The notes beneath the pieces are model-generated. The model was given only the letters and a program-made list of their open reading frames with translations. It did no database searches and had not been told where the DNA came from. Both the position numbers and the translations under genes were made by a program. A stretch of 64,000 nt of DNA from an uncultured Rubrobacteraceae bacterium (lineage in GTDB: Bacteria; Actinomycetota; Rubrobacteria; Rubrobacterales; Rubrobacteraceae), in NCBI GenBank assembly GCA_902806095.1, contig CADCVF010000024.1, positions 62,001 through 126,000 on the forward strand, read 5' to 3'. Below, piece after piece: positions 8,496-17,623 of the stretch. How positions within the stretch are numbered: position 1 is the stretch's first letter; the number at the start of each line of letters is the position of its first letter.

Positions 8496-8906
8496 CTAAT
8501 CCGGCGGGCCACCCTGCTCGAACCGGGGTAGACCATCGTCGACACCCTCCCAGGCGAGTTTGTCTTCCAACCATAGATGGCGCGTGGGAGAGAACTCGTC
8601 GGGGAGGTCCAGGCTCGCGGCGGTCACGTCGATGGAGTCAGGCTCCTCGTCGTGCCTGTAGGTGAGCGACGTGCCGCAACTCTGGCAGAATGTCCTGCTC
8701 ACCTCATCGGAAGAACGGTAGTCGGCTGGCTCACCATGGACGACTGAGAACCTTTTAGAGGGGAAGGTAAGCCACGCGACCGACTGCGCCCCCGACGTCC
8801 TGCGGCACGAGACGCAGTGGCAGACCGCAGACCGCAGAGGCTCCCCGGCCACCCTGTATCTCACCCTCCCGCAGAAGCACCCGCCCTCGCGGGGATCGCC
8901 GTTCAT
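8496..8906 (-). CDS. GFA-family (Mss4-like) zinc-binding protein
   Basis: 136 residues, ATG start with GAGAAGGG just upstream. The N-terminal GGCFCGRVRY, CHCVSCRRTSG and FCQSCGTSLTY motifs are the cysteine sets of the glutathione-dependent formaldehyde-activating (GFA) fold. Founding members bind S-hydroxymethylglutathione, but most homologues are uncharacterised zinc proteins and actinobacteria usually lack glutathione, so the historic name should not be taken as function. The nearby demethylating oxidase could produce formaldehyde, but no operon link exists. It probably follows the same direction as the LarA-family gene, 45 bp upstream of it. Confidence 0.85.
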   Translation of the reverse strand: MNGDPREGGCFCGRVRYRVAGEPLRSAVCHCVSCRRTSGAQSVAWLTFPSKRFSVVHGEPADYRSSDEVSRTFCQSCGTSLTYRHDEEPDSIDVTAASLDLPDEFSPTRHLWLEDKLAWEGVDDGLPRFEQGGPPD

Positions 8907-9026
8907 CCCTTCTCCCTACCCTTCTCGGTACCAGCGACCATTCTAGCAGCGCAGCGCGGAGTCGGATCTGTTAGCGTTGCTATACTTGGCGTGGGAAGTA
9001 GCCAAAAGGCGGAAAGGTCGTGAATA

Positions 9027-9764
9027 TTGAGGGTAGCCCTGTTCGTGCCGTGTTATGTCGACCAGATCAACCCCGAGGTTGGCGTTAGCGTGGTGCGTGT
9101 ACTGAGGAGGCTTGGGGTGGAGGTGATCTACCCCGAGGGCCAGACCTGCTGCGGGCAGCCCGCCTTCAACTCCGGCTTCTTCGACGAGGCTCGCACCATC
9201 GGGCGCCGCTTCCTGGATGTCTTCGAGGGAGAGCGTTTCGACTATATAGTCTGTCCTTCCGGATCGTGCACCACCATGGTTTCCCACTACTACCCGTTCG
9301 TTTTCGAGAACCAGGCTCTGCCCGACGACCGCGAACGCGCGGAGGCTCTCGGCCATCGGGTCAGGGAGTTCTCGGACTTCGTGGTGAACGTGCTCGGCGT
9401 AAAGGACCTGGGCGCCAGCCATGCTGGGCGCGCGGTCTTCCACACCGGCTGCCACCAGCGGCGGGAACTCGGGATCTTGAACGAGCCGCGAGACCTTCTG
9501 CAAAACGTCTCCGGCCTGGAGCTACTTGAGTGGGAGAACGAGGAACTGTGCTGTGGGTTCGGGGGTATGTTCTCGGTGAAGATGCCGGACGTTTCGACCG
9601 CGATGGCAGATGAGAAGATAGCGGCTCTGGAGAAAAGCGGGGCTGACACGGTAATATCCTGTGACTCGAGTTGTCTGATGCATCTCGGAGGCAGGCTGCG
9701 CCGGACTGGGCACGACACACGTGTCTTGCATCTGGCCCAGATACTCGACTCTGACGGGAGGTAG
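9027..9764 (+). CDS. lutA: Lactate utilisation protein LutA (cysteine-rich iron-sulfur protein)
   Basis: 245 residues. It opens MRVALFVPCYVDQINPEVG and has two CCG domains (TCCGQPAFNSG and LCCGFGGMFSVK) with the preceding Cys residues that bind iron-sulfur clusters. LutA, LutB and LutC together oxidise L-lactate to pyruvate. The TTG start is chosen because GGAAAGG lies 9 bases upstream and the protein family begins here. First gene of a tight lutABC operon. Confidence 0.92.
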   Translation: MRVALFVPCYVDQINPEVGVSVVRVLRRLGVEVIYPEGQTCCGQPAFNSGFFDEARTIGRRFLDVFEGERFDYIVCPSGSCTTMVSHYYPFVFENQALPDDRERAEALGHRVREFSDFVVNVLGVKDLGASHAGRAVFHTGCHQRRELGILNEPRDLLQNVSGLELLEWENEELCCGFGGMFSVKMPDVSTAMADEKIAALEKSGADTVISCDSSCLMHLGGRLRRTGHDTRVLHLAQILDSDGR

Positions 9765-9769
9765 GGCAC

Positions 9770-11236
9770 GTGGAGACCAGCAAGCCCGCGCGCCGGCGCG
9801 ACACCGAAGACCGCAGGCGGGAAGGACTGGAGAGCAAGGTCGAAGGCTTCAATGAGCGTGGGCGGAAGGCGGTCAGGGATCGGAAGCTGCACGACTCGAT
9901 CTCTTTGTTCACCAACAAGACCCTCACCGGACGCAATGCCCAGTTAGGAGCCCATCCCGACGCGCCGGAGTTGAGGGAAAGAGCGTATCGTACCAAGCAA
10001 GAGACGATGGCGAACCTCGACTACTACCTTTCGCAGATGGCCGATGCCATCGAGGAGCGGGGTGGCAACGTGTTCTTCGCAGACGATGGCGAGGACGTGG
10101 TCCGCTACGTCGGGGATCTAGCGCGGAGGTGTGGGGCGAAGATCCTCGCCAAATCCAAGAGTATGGCGACCGAGGAGATCGAGCTAAACCACCGTCTCGA
10201 AGAAGATTACGCGGACCTTGGGCTCGAGATCGTGGAGACAGACCTGGGAGAGTGGATCGCACAGCTCGCCGGAGAGACTCCCTCGCACATCGTCGGACCG
10301 ATCCTTCACATGAACAAGGAGAGGATCACGGAGATCCTCTCCGGTGTCTCCGACGAGGACCTGCCGCCGGACGTGGAGTCTCTGGCCGCCTTCGCCAGAA
10401 AGCGTCTCAGGGAGAAATTCTTGAACGCGGACATCGGTATCACTGGCGCCAACTTCGGGGTCGCCGAGACGGGTACTATCTGCACCGTCACCAACGAGGG
10501 CAACGCGCGGCTGGTAACGAGCGTACCTCCCGTACACGTCGTCGTGATGGGGATAGAGAAGGTGATCCCGAAGTTCGAGGACCTCTCGACGTTCGTGCAA
10601 CTCCTGTCGAGGAGTGGGACTGGGCAGAAGATCACGGTCTACACCAACTTCATCACAGGCCCGCGCGGCGAAGGCGAGCTGGACGGCGCGGAGGAATTCC
10701 ATCTCATCCTCATGGACAACGGCCGCTCGAAGCTGCTGGGCACGGAGTACGAAGAGGCTCTCTACTGCATCCGCTGCGGCTCGTGCCTGAACGTCTGTCC
10801 CGTATACAGGCAGACCGGCGGACACGCCTACGGTTCGACCTACTCTGGTCCCATAGGAGCCGTCATAACGCCGCTGCTCAAGGGAGATAAAGAGGCGAAG
10901 GACCTTCCGTACGCCTCCTCGCTGTGCGGGGCGTGTACGGAGACGTGTCCGGTCGGCATCCCGCTCCACGACCTCCTGCTGAAGCTGCGGAACCGGCAGG
11001 TCGAAGAGGGTATGGCCGGACGCGCTGAGAGCCTGATGTTCAAGGGCTTCGAGAGAACGATGAAGAGTCCTGTCGCTTACAAAGCCGGCGCGAAGGTCGG
11101 CAGGCTTATGCAGAAGCCGTTCGCGAAGGACGGCTCCATCGAGGGCGCGCCTGGAATACGTGGCTGGACGGACTTTCGGGAGCTTGCGCCGCTCGCAGAG
11201 AAGTCGTTCCGAGAGCTGTGGAAGGAAGGCATATAG
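9770..11236 (+). CDS. lutB: Lactate utilisation protein LutB (LUD domain plus 2[4Fe-4S] ferredoxin domain)
   Basis: 488 residues, 5 bp after lutA. An N-terminal LUD domain (residues about 70-300, with GITGANFGVAETGTI) is followed by two 4Fe-4S motifs, CIRCGSCLNVCPVY and CGACTETCPVGI, and a C-terminal helical tail. In the LutABC complex this subunit carries electrons from lactate oxidation. The GTG start is preceded by GGGAGG. It is full length for the family. Confidence 0.94.
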   Translation: METSKPARRRDTEDRRREGLESKVEGFNERGRKAVRDRKLHDSISLFTNKTLTGRNAQLGAHPDAPELRERAYRTKQETMANLDYYLSQMADAIEERGGNVFFADDGEDVVRYVGDLARRCGAKILAKSKSMATEEIELNHRLEEDYADLGLEIVETDLGEWIAQLAGETPSHIVGPILHMNKERITEILSGVSDEDLPPDVESLAAFARKRLREKFLNADIGITGANFGVAETGTICTVTNEGNARLVTSVPPVHVVVMGIEKVIPKFEDLSTFVQLLSRSGTGQKITVYTNFITGPRGEGELDGAEEFHLILMDNGRSKLLGTEYEEALYCIRCGSCLNVCPVYRQTGGHAYGSTYSGPIGAVITPLLKGDKEAKDLPYASSLCGACTETCPVGIPLHDLLLKLRNRQVEEGMAGRAESLMFKGFERTMKSPVAYKAGAKVGRLMQKPFAKDGSIEGAPGIRGWTDFRELAPLAEKSFRELWKEGI

Positions 11237-11238
11237 CG

Positions 11239-11907
11239 ATGGCCGATCGGACTAAGTTCCTGGAGTCCATCCGCCACCGCACCCGCAGAGGACGATACAA
11301 ACCCACCAAGTCGCCCGACTCGGTGTGGACGCCGGGCGTAGACCGTCCGGGACGAGAGGAGATCGAAGACCCTCCGGCCAGGTTTATCGAGGAGCTGGAG
11401 GCGCTGGGTGGGCACGGCGAACGGGCCGAGAGCCTGGAAGAGGCACGGGATTACGTCCTGGATCTGGCGCGGGAGCGGGAAGCGGAGCTACTCGTTCGCT
11501 GGGACGTTGGGTACCTCGACGAGCTTGCCGCGGACGAGCCTCTGCGAGAAGCAGGCGTCGAGGTCGCTCTCTGGCGCGACCTGCCCGGCCTCAGGGAGAT
11601 AGCCGCGCGCGCGGACATCGGGCTTTCGACAGGCACGTGGGCCATCGCCGAGACGGGCAGCCTGGTGCTCGAGCACGGTCCGGGGCGAGGACGCAGCGTG
11701 ACGCTCCTGCCGCCGACTTACGTGGCGATACTTCCGGCAGATAGGGTCTTGCGGGCGGTCCCAGAAGCCATTCAGAAGTATGCTCGCGGCACTCTGCCGG
11801 CGAACGTGTGTTTCCACACCGGGCCGAGCCGTTCGGGGGACATCGAGATGTCGCTCGTGGTGGGGATGCACGGGCCGGGCGACGTGCACGTCATCCTGAT
11901 CGGCTGA
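11239..11907 (+). CDS. lutC: Lactate utilisation protein LutC (LUD domain)
   Basis: 222 residues from the ATG at 11239, two bases after the lutB stop, with GGAAGGCA upstream; a GTG at 11218 would overlap lutB and is less likely. The LUD core is shown by GLSTGTWAIAETGSL and the C-terminal GPSRSGDIEMSLVVGMHGPG. It completes lutABC. A LarA-family racemase homologue is nearby on the other strand, which would allow use of both hydroxyacid enantiomers if its substrate is lactate; that link is an inference. Confidence 0.93.
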   Translation: MADRTKFLESIRHRTRRGRYKPTKSPDSVWTPGVDRPGREEIEDPPARFIEELEALGGHGERAESLEEARDYVLDLAREREAELLVRWDVGYLDELAADEPLREAGVEVALWRDLPGLREIAARADIGLSTGTWAIAETGSLVLEHGPGRGRSVTLLPPTYVAILPADRVLRAVPEAIQKYARGTLPANVCFHTGPSRSGDIEMSLVVGMHGPGDVHVILIG

Positions 11908-12045
11908 GAGCTGCGGAGCCTTACAACATTCTTCGTTCCCCCAACGGAATGCTGGTTCCCTCACCCATTTTGGAGCAGCCTTTCCCCCACCGCCAGGGAC
12001 ACGTACAGCGAGTTCAGGACAAAGACCTCTCCTATCTCCGCGTGG

Positions 12046-13323
12046 TTAGTAGTACCGAACCAGTACGTAGATAGTTGCCACCACAAGGGAGACCAGGGTT
12101 ACGGGAATGCCGTAGAACATGAACTTGACGAAGGAGATCCTCTGTCCGGCGCGCTCGCTCATGCCGGCCGCGACGACGTTGGCTGAGGCGCCGATAAGGG
12201 TGAGGTTGCCGCCGAAATCCGCGCCAAGGGCCAGGGACCACCACAGGGGGCGCACCTCCTTTTCCGAGAGACCCTCTGCCTTCGCGAGGTCCTGTATGAC
12301 CGGGATCATGGTCGCCGTGAACGGGATGTTGTCCACTATGCCCGACGCAATGCCGCTGCCCCAGATCACGACGATGGCTGTGAAGGCAGAAGCCCCGCCG
12401 GCGACGTTCGTGAGAGCCGTGGCTATGCTCCCGACGAAACCCGTCGCCTCGAGTCCGCCCACGAGCACGAAGAGTCCGACGAAAAATAGCAGGGTGGGCC
12501 ACTCGACCTCTCGCAGCACCTCTTCGACGTCGCTGCGCGCGTAGAGCATGAGTGCTGCGGCCCCGAAGAGCGCGATTGTAGCTGCCTCGAGGTGCAGCGC
12601 GCCGTGAAAGAAGAAAGCTACTATTACGATTCCGAGCACGATGAGCGATTTTCGGAGCAAGATAGGGTCGCGGATGCTGGCCGCCGCGTCCATCGCCCCG
12701 ATGGTCTCCTCAGCGTCCTTACTGTGATTGAGGTCCTTTCGGAACATCAGGTAGAGCACGCCGAGCACCGCCGGCAGAGTGAGCAGAACTACAGGGGTGA
12801 GGGCGAAGACGAAGTCCAGAAAGGATAGGTTGGCGGCGCTCCCTATGAGGATGTTTGGCGGGTCACCGATGAGGGTCGCCGCCCCGCCCACGTTTGATGC
12901 CATCACCTGTGTCAGCAGGAAGGGCATGGGCGAGGATTCGAGGGCATCGGCGATCAGGAACGTCACGGGGACCATCAATATCACGGTAGTTACGTTGTCC
13001 AGAAAGGCGGAGAGTAAGGCCGTGACGAGGGAGAGCAGGATGAGAATGCGTCCAGGACGGGCCTTGCCCCACTGGGCACTCTTTATAGCCAGGTACTCGA
13101 AGACGCCTGTCCTCTCGAGAATGGCGACGATCACCATCATCCCGGCGAGAAGTCCTATGGTGTTCCAGTCGACGAACTCTGTGGCCGCCTGCTCCTGATC
13201 CAGGATGCCGAAGGAGATCAACACGGCTGCGCCGAGCAATGCTGCGACTGTACGGTTCAACACCTCTAGTGCGATGAGCACGAGGACCACGACAAACAGC
13301 GCGACGGCGAAGTATTCCTGCAT
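12046..13323 (-). CDS. ArsB/NhaD-type ion transporter (IT superfamily), copy 1
   Basis: 425 residues with about 11 hydrophobic segments. Two inverted-repeat signature regions are visible: FLDNVTTVILMVPVTF with GDPPNILIG, and IVDNIPFTATMIPVI with LIGASANVV. These are typical of ArsB, NhaD and P-protein transporters, which move Na+, arsenite or carboxylates. The substrate cannot be told; no arsenic genes are present. Its ATG is divergent from the CBS gene with 63 bp between them. The copy at 14123 has nearly the same length and motif order, so the two are paralogues. Confidence 0.88.
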   Translation of the reverse strand: MQEYFAVALFVVVLVLIALEVLNRTVAALLGAAVLISFGILDQEQAATEFVDWNTIGLLAGMMVIVAILERTGVFEYLAIKSAQWGKARPGRILILLSLVTALLSAFLDNVTTVILMVPVTFLIADALESSPMPFLLTQVMASNVGGAATLIGDPPNILIGSAANLSFLDFVFALTPVVLLTLPAVLGVLYLMFRKDLNHSKDAEETIGAMDAAASIRDPILLRKSLIVLGIVIVAFFFHGALHLEAATIALFGAAALMLYARSDVEEVLREVEWPTLLFFVGLFVLVGGLEATGFVGSIATALTNVAGGASAFTAIVVIWGSGIASGIVDNIPFTATMIPVIQDLAKAEGLSEKEVRPLWWSLALGADFGGNLTLIGASANVVAAGMSERAGQRISFVKFMFYGIPVTLVSLVVATIYVLVRYY

Positions 13324-13386
13324 CCTGACCCTAGATTATACAATTAGAGCCTGGGTCACATAGTATGAAGTACGAAGGAGGCGGTC

Positions 13387-13857
13387 ATGGACGACGAAGT
13401 TAAATCAGGCGGAGACGTCAAGATCGAAGATGTCATGCGTCCCGCGGACACCGTGCGGCCCGACACACTAGCCCGCGACGCACTCAAGGTGATGAGGGAA
13501 CACAACGTTCCCGGCGTTCCCGTGACAGATGAGGATGGCACCCTCCGGGGCTTTGTCACCGACGGTCAACTACTCGAAGCGGCGCTCCCGAAGTACATGA
13601 AGATGATGGACCGGCTCTCTTTCGTTCCCGAGAACGCAGACAAATGGGTCCATTACCTCACTGAGGCCGCGGACCGGCCAGTGGGAGAGATCATGAGCTC
13701 GAAAGTGTCGAGCATCGAGTTGGGGAGGAGCGAGCTGGCCGTGGCGCACAGGATGGTTCATGATGGTGTCTCCAGCGTGGTCATCACTCGGGACGGCAAG
13801 GTGGAGGGCATCGTGAATCGCCTCGACCTCTACGCCACTATAGTGGGCCTGGAATGA
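13387..13857 (+). CDS. CBS-domain pair protein
   Basis: 156 residues, ATG preceded by a strong GAAGGAGG. Two CBS motifs: residues about 10-65 (VEDVMRP-like start, VPVTDEDGTLRGFVTDG) and about 95-152 (VGEIMSS, VITRDGKVEGIVNRLDL). An insert of about 30 residues separates them. CBS pairs sense adenine nucleotides or SAM. It lies between two ArsB/NhaD-type transporter genes, one divergent and one downstream on the same strand, so it may gate one of them; this is positional inference only. Confidence 0.9.
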   Translation: MDDEVKSGGDVKIEDVMRPADTVRPDTLARDALKVMREHNVPGVPVTDEDGTLRGFVTDGQLLEAALPKYMKMMDRLSFVPENADKWVHYLTEAADRPVGEIMSSKVSSIELGRSELAVAHRMVHDGVSSVVITRDGKVEGIVNRLDLYATIVGLE

Positions 13858-14122
13858 CGGGTAACTTCTCTTCCGTTTCTTCGTGCTGCTCAGACACCGC
13901 ACGCTTCCAGCAAGTGTACCTTCCCGATTTTGCACTAACCCGTAGTGTTGAGGAGAGAGACGTACCTCAGGGAGGTATGGAGCGTGTAATGGCCGCCTGC
14001 TAGGATGGTCGCAGCGAGTGGCTCCGTCGCCAGGAGGTAACGGGAGAGCTTGCGGCCGGACGGATCGGGTATCGAAGGGTCGCCGAAGCTATGACGTCGT
14101 GCGCGGTCGGGAGACCAACGTG

Positions 14123-15397
14123 ATGATCTTCGCCATCGGGGTCTTTCTCGTGGTGCTGGCCGTTTTCGCAGTGGACCTAGTCCACCGTACTCCGGCGGCC
14201 CTCGCTGGCGGCATACTGCTGGTGATGGCAGGCACTATCGGCCAAGAAGAGGCAATCGAAGCTGTCCACTGGGAGACTTTGGGACTCTTGGTAGGGATGA
14301 TGATCCTGGTTGGGATCCTCAAGGATTCGGGCATCTTCGGCTACCTGGCCATCAAGAGCGCCCAGGTAGCTAGGGGCCAGCCTGGGCTAGTGCTGATCTA
14401 CCTGGCTGCGATTACGGCTGTCCTCTCCGCCTTCCTAGACAACGTCACCACCGTGCTCCTGATGTTCCCGGTGACTCTGGTTATCTCCCGGATACTGGAA
14501 GAGGACCCGGTCCCCTTTCTCATTGTAGAGGTAATAGCGTCTAACATAGGGGGGACGGCCACGCTCGTCGGGGATCCTCCCAACATCATCATAGGGACCG
14601 TGGTCGAGGAGCTGACGTTTATGGACTTTATTGTCAACCTCGCGCCACCGATCCTGGTGATCCTGCTCGTCACGTTGGGGATCGTCTGGCTCGTGCACGC
14701 AAGAAAGCTACACACCACCGAAGAGGACCGCAAAGAGATAATGGCCCTTGAGGCGGGTGAAGAGATCAAGGACCGAACGCTGCTCATCCGCTCGGGCGCC
14801 GTGGCGGGCACGACGGTTGTCGGCTTCTTTCTCCAGCAGATCACGGGCTTCAACCCCGCGATCGTGGCGCTCGCCGGGGCAGCCGTAGCCATGCTCGTCT
14901 GCGGTCCCGAGGTCGAGAACGTCTTGCACGAGGTCGAGTGGCCGACGATTCTGTTCTTTGTCGGCCTCTTCGTCATGGTCGGAGCCCTTGAGACCACAGG
15001 ATTCATAGACCTGGTGGCACATTCTTTAGCCTCTGCCTCGAGCTCTTTGGCCGGGACCGCCCTGATAGTAATGTGGGGGAGCGCCTTCGCCTCCGGTATC
15101 GTGGACAACATCCCATTCACGGCGACGATGGTGCCGGTAATAGAGCAGCTTGCCGAAACCCGAGGATACGACGCAGCTACCGTAGAGCCTCTATGGTGGT
15201 CGCTCTCTCTGGGCGCCTGCCTGGGAGGCAATTTCACCCTCATAGGGGCCTCCGCCAATCTCGTCGTCGCCGGGCTAGTGGCGCGGGAGGGGATGACCTC
15301 GTTTACCTTCTGGCGATTCATGCTCTGGGGCTTTCCCCTGACGCTTATCGCGCTAATCCTCTCCAGCCTCTACATCCTAATCTTTCAAGTCGGGTAG
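14123..15397 (+). CDS. ArsB/NhaD-type ion transporter (IT superfamily), copy 2
   Basis: 424 residues from the ATG at 14123 (a GTG directly before it is equally possible); longer upstream frames add a polar stretch not seen in the paralogue at 12046. Motifs match copy 1: FLDNVTTVLLMFPVTL, GDPPNIIIGT, IVDNIPFTATMVPVIE and LIGASANLV. About 11 membrane helices. The roughly 265-bp gap before it holds a small perfect hairpin (TACCTC/GAGGTA, 13963-13977) but no gene. Substrate unknown; two paralogues around a CBS protein suggests related cation or carboxylate flux. Confidence 0.88.
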   Translation: MIFAIGVFLVVLAVFAVDLVHRTPAALAGGILLVMAGTIGQEEAIEAVHWETLGLLVGMMILVGILKDSGIFGYLAIKSAQVARGQPGLVLIYLAAITAVLSAFLDNVTTVLLMFPVTLVISRILEEDPVPFLIVEVIASNIGGTATLVGDPPNIIIGTVVEELTFMDFIVNLAPPILVILLVTLGIVWLVHARKLHTTEEDRKEIMALEAGEEIKDRTLLIRSGAVAGTTVVGFFLQQITGFNPAIVALAGAAVAMLVCGPEVENVLHEVEWPTILFFVGLFVMVGALETTGFIDLVAHSLASASSSLAGTALIVMWGSAFASGIVDNIPFTATMVPVIEQLAETRGYDAATVEPLWWSLSLGACLGGNFTLIGASANLVVAGLVAREGMTSFTFWRFMLWGFPLTLIALILSSLYILIFQVG

Positions 15398-15458
15398 GTA
15401 GGGAAACTGCGACACATCGCGGCACCTGCAGCACGAGAATCGAAGGAGGAGATAGCGC

Positions 15459-15930
15459 ATGATCGATCCCGACCGGGTGATGCAAATGGCTTACCTGCCT
15501 GGGGAGAGGGTGCGGGCCGAGCTTGGCTTCAACTGGGAAGGGGAAATCACGGCGGTTACCGCGCACTTTCGTAGGTTTGTCGGCTCCCGTTTCTCTGCCC
15601 GCAGTTTACAACCGGGGATTGCCCTGTCAGGCAAAGCGCCTCGGCGGGTTGTCGAAGGCGACGAGGCATACCTATCGGGCAAGCCTTTTCGGTTTCAGGT
15701 TCCTAGCGTGAAGGGTTACACTCGAGGACCCTGAAGCACTCGACTTCGTCCGCGAGATGATCCGCCATCGCCCCATCGGCGAGTTTCTCGTTTCTCGACG
15801 TCGCTGTACCGGTAGAGTGTATGGTCCCTTCGCTCGTCTCGACGGGCTGCACGTTTGCTCCTCTCCCCCTACTCGGTCGGGCGCGGGCTCGTCAAGCCGC
15901 GGGACCGCACAGATCTTTACCGACGCCTAA
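15459..15930 (+). pseudogene. Small gene with strong ribosome site, apparently frameshifted; unknown function
   Basis: An ATG at 15459 has GAAGGAGGAGATAG upstream, one of the best ribosome sites here. The frame gives 91 residues (MIDPDRVMQMAYLPGERVRA...) and stops at 15734. The next frame takes over around 15713 and continues VTLEDPEALDFVREMIRHRP to a stop at 15930, with good coding character in its first 25 codons and poor character later. I read this as a broken gene, or one needing a frameshift. I do not recognise the family. The remaining gap to 16044 holds nothing I can identify. Confidence 0.4.
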
Positions 15931-16044
15931 AGTATTGTGGAACCTGCAAATTCGAACGATCTTTGGTACCTATTAGAAGCCTCAAACGACCTCTGGTTCG
16001 GCCGCAATCTATTCGGAGACCGTCCTGGCGAGTCTTGGGAAAGA

Positions 16045-17343
16045 TCACCGGTTCCTTTGACCATCGTGCCCGACAGACGACATGGACCTTGTCTCTCGCG
16101 GCCCGGTCTCAAGGTGAACCTCTAGAAAATTCTGGAGGGTGGAGCGGGTGATCTGGGAGCCCCATCCTCCCCAGAAGAAGTCGAAGGTGTGGTTTGCCCA
16201 CGGCAGCCCGATGAGGCGATGTGGCACGCCGACCTCCCGCAACCGCTCCGCGAGTAGCTCGGACTCTCCCGGTGGCACTATCTGGTCGTCGCCCCCGTGG
16301 GCAAGGAAGGTCGGCGGAGAGCGAGGGTCGACACGGGAAACGGGCGAGAGGAGCCGGTAGCGCTCGGGTACGGCGTCCCGGGTGCCACCGAGGAACCTGT
16401 CCATACCGCCCAGATAGCCCAGGGAGGAGAGACGGGCGAGGTCAGTTGGCGGGTAGAATGCCACCACCGCAGCCACCCCGGTATCCTGGAAGTTACTGAC
16501 GTCGCAGCCGGGCGTCGGGTCGGAGCCCTGCGTGTAGGCTGAAAGCAGGGCCAGGTGCCCGCCGGCGGAGCGGCCCATGAGGGCCACGCGCTCGGGATCT
16601 ACCCCGTAGCGGGCAGCGTTCTCCTTGACCCACCCTACAGCGCATCTCACGTCATCGGGGGCATCTCGCCAGTTGGGTGGTGGCGAAAGCCGGTAGTCAA
16701 TATCGAAGACTACGTATCCCTTGCTGGCGAGCCAGGCGTTCCAGAGGGGGAAGTCGCCGCGTTCCCCCGAGCGCCAACCGCCGCCGTGCACCACGATTAC
16801 TGCTGGACGCCCCATGGCAGGCTCTTCCTCTCCGACAGAGCCTCCTCCGGGCGGTCGCGAGATGTCAGCCTTGAGCTCCTCTCCCCCCGGGCGGGCGTAG
16901 GTCACAATCTCCGGCGACCGGTCCGCCGCGAAAGCGGGACCCGCGAAGTATCCGAGGAGTGAGAGCGATACATCCTCAGCGGAGGCCGCCTTCCATGCCT
17001 GCGCCACAGGCACCAGCGAGACCGCGACCGTGGCGGTGCACAGCACGGTGGCGACTAGCGAGCTCTTGCGGGCGCCGCTACGGCGCGCCAGGGCGGCCAT
17101 AACCAAACCGAAGAGGGCGAAGGCGGTGAGCAGGAGGCTCATCTCCTTGAAGATCATGACGATGAAGCGCTGCGGATGGGTCGAGGACGGAACGTTACCG
17201 AGGAGTTCGGCAAACAAAGGCGGCGGAAGCAGGGGGTTCGGGAGCAAGATCACCTGTGCCCATAGAAGCCCGAGGGTGGCCCACGAGAGCACTGCCGCCG
17301 CACTGAACCACTTCCACCTCACCACGCGTTCGTTGGTGCTCAT
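16045..17343 (-). CDS. Membrane-anchored alpha/beta hydrolase (BD-FAE/carboxylesterase-like)
   Basis: 432 residues. Three hydrophobic segments lie in the first 120 residues (about 12-32, 68-88, 95-115), then an alpha/beta hydrolase domain. The oxyanion motif VVHGGGWRSGE, the nucleophile elbow MGRSAGGHLAL, the acid in HGGDDQIVP and the histidine in PWANHTFDFF form a complete catalytic triad. It should be an esterase with its catalytic domain tethered to the membrane; the side is uncertain. It stands alone, with about 280 bp of unannotated DNA upstream (17344-17623), in which I see no gene. Confidence 0.88.
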   Translation of the reverse strand: MSTNERVVRWKWFSAAAVLSWATLGLLWAQVILLPNPLLPPPLFAELLGNVPSSTHPQRFIVMIFKEMSLLLTAFALFGLVMAALARRSGARKSSLVATVLCTATVAVSLVPVAQAWKAASAEDVSLSLLGYFAGPAFAADRSPEIVTYARPGGEELKADISRPPGGGSVGEEEPAMGRPAVIVVHGGGWRSGERGDFPLWNAWLASKGYVVFDIDYRLSPPPNWRDAPDDVRCAVGWVKENAARYGVDPERVALMGRSAGGHLALLSAYTQGSDPTPGCDVSNFQDTGVAAVVAFYPPTDLARLSSLGYLGGMDRFLGGTRDAVPERYRLLSPVSRVDPRSPPTFLAHGGDDQIVPPGESELLAERLREVGVPHRLIGLPWANHTFDFFWGGWGSQITRSTLQNFLEVHLETGPRETRSMSSVGHDGQRNR

Positions 17344-17623
17344 CGTACGCTACCCGGCAGGTTCTTTCCTCCGAGGGTCGTCTCGCGGTTCGGTACTCTT
17401 CTCAAGCGCAGAGCGTCTCCTTTATGGTTCGGCCGGGTCGTAGAGGAGTGGCTCAATGACTTCACCAGGGCACCCGTTTATCCGAGATCGGGTCCCCGAC
17501 GAGCTAGCTCTCCTCGCGCTCCGAGCCAGAAATTAAGCCGGCAAGACCTCCGCTGCCCTGATTCGGGTCGAGGAGCCAGCCAGGCTCGGTCCAACTAAAC
17601 CTTAAGACGACTTCCCCTGCAAG

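Noticed and set aside
8496-8906. GFA protein as a glutathione-dependent formaldehyde enzyme serving the demethylation cluster
   Set aside because: Most homologues have no such activity, actinobacteria normally lack glutathione, and the gene is not in that operon.
13963-13977. Hairpin before the second ArsB-type gene as a riboswitch or attenuator
   Set aside because: Only a 6-bp stem with no T run and no surrounding conserved blocks I can recognise.
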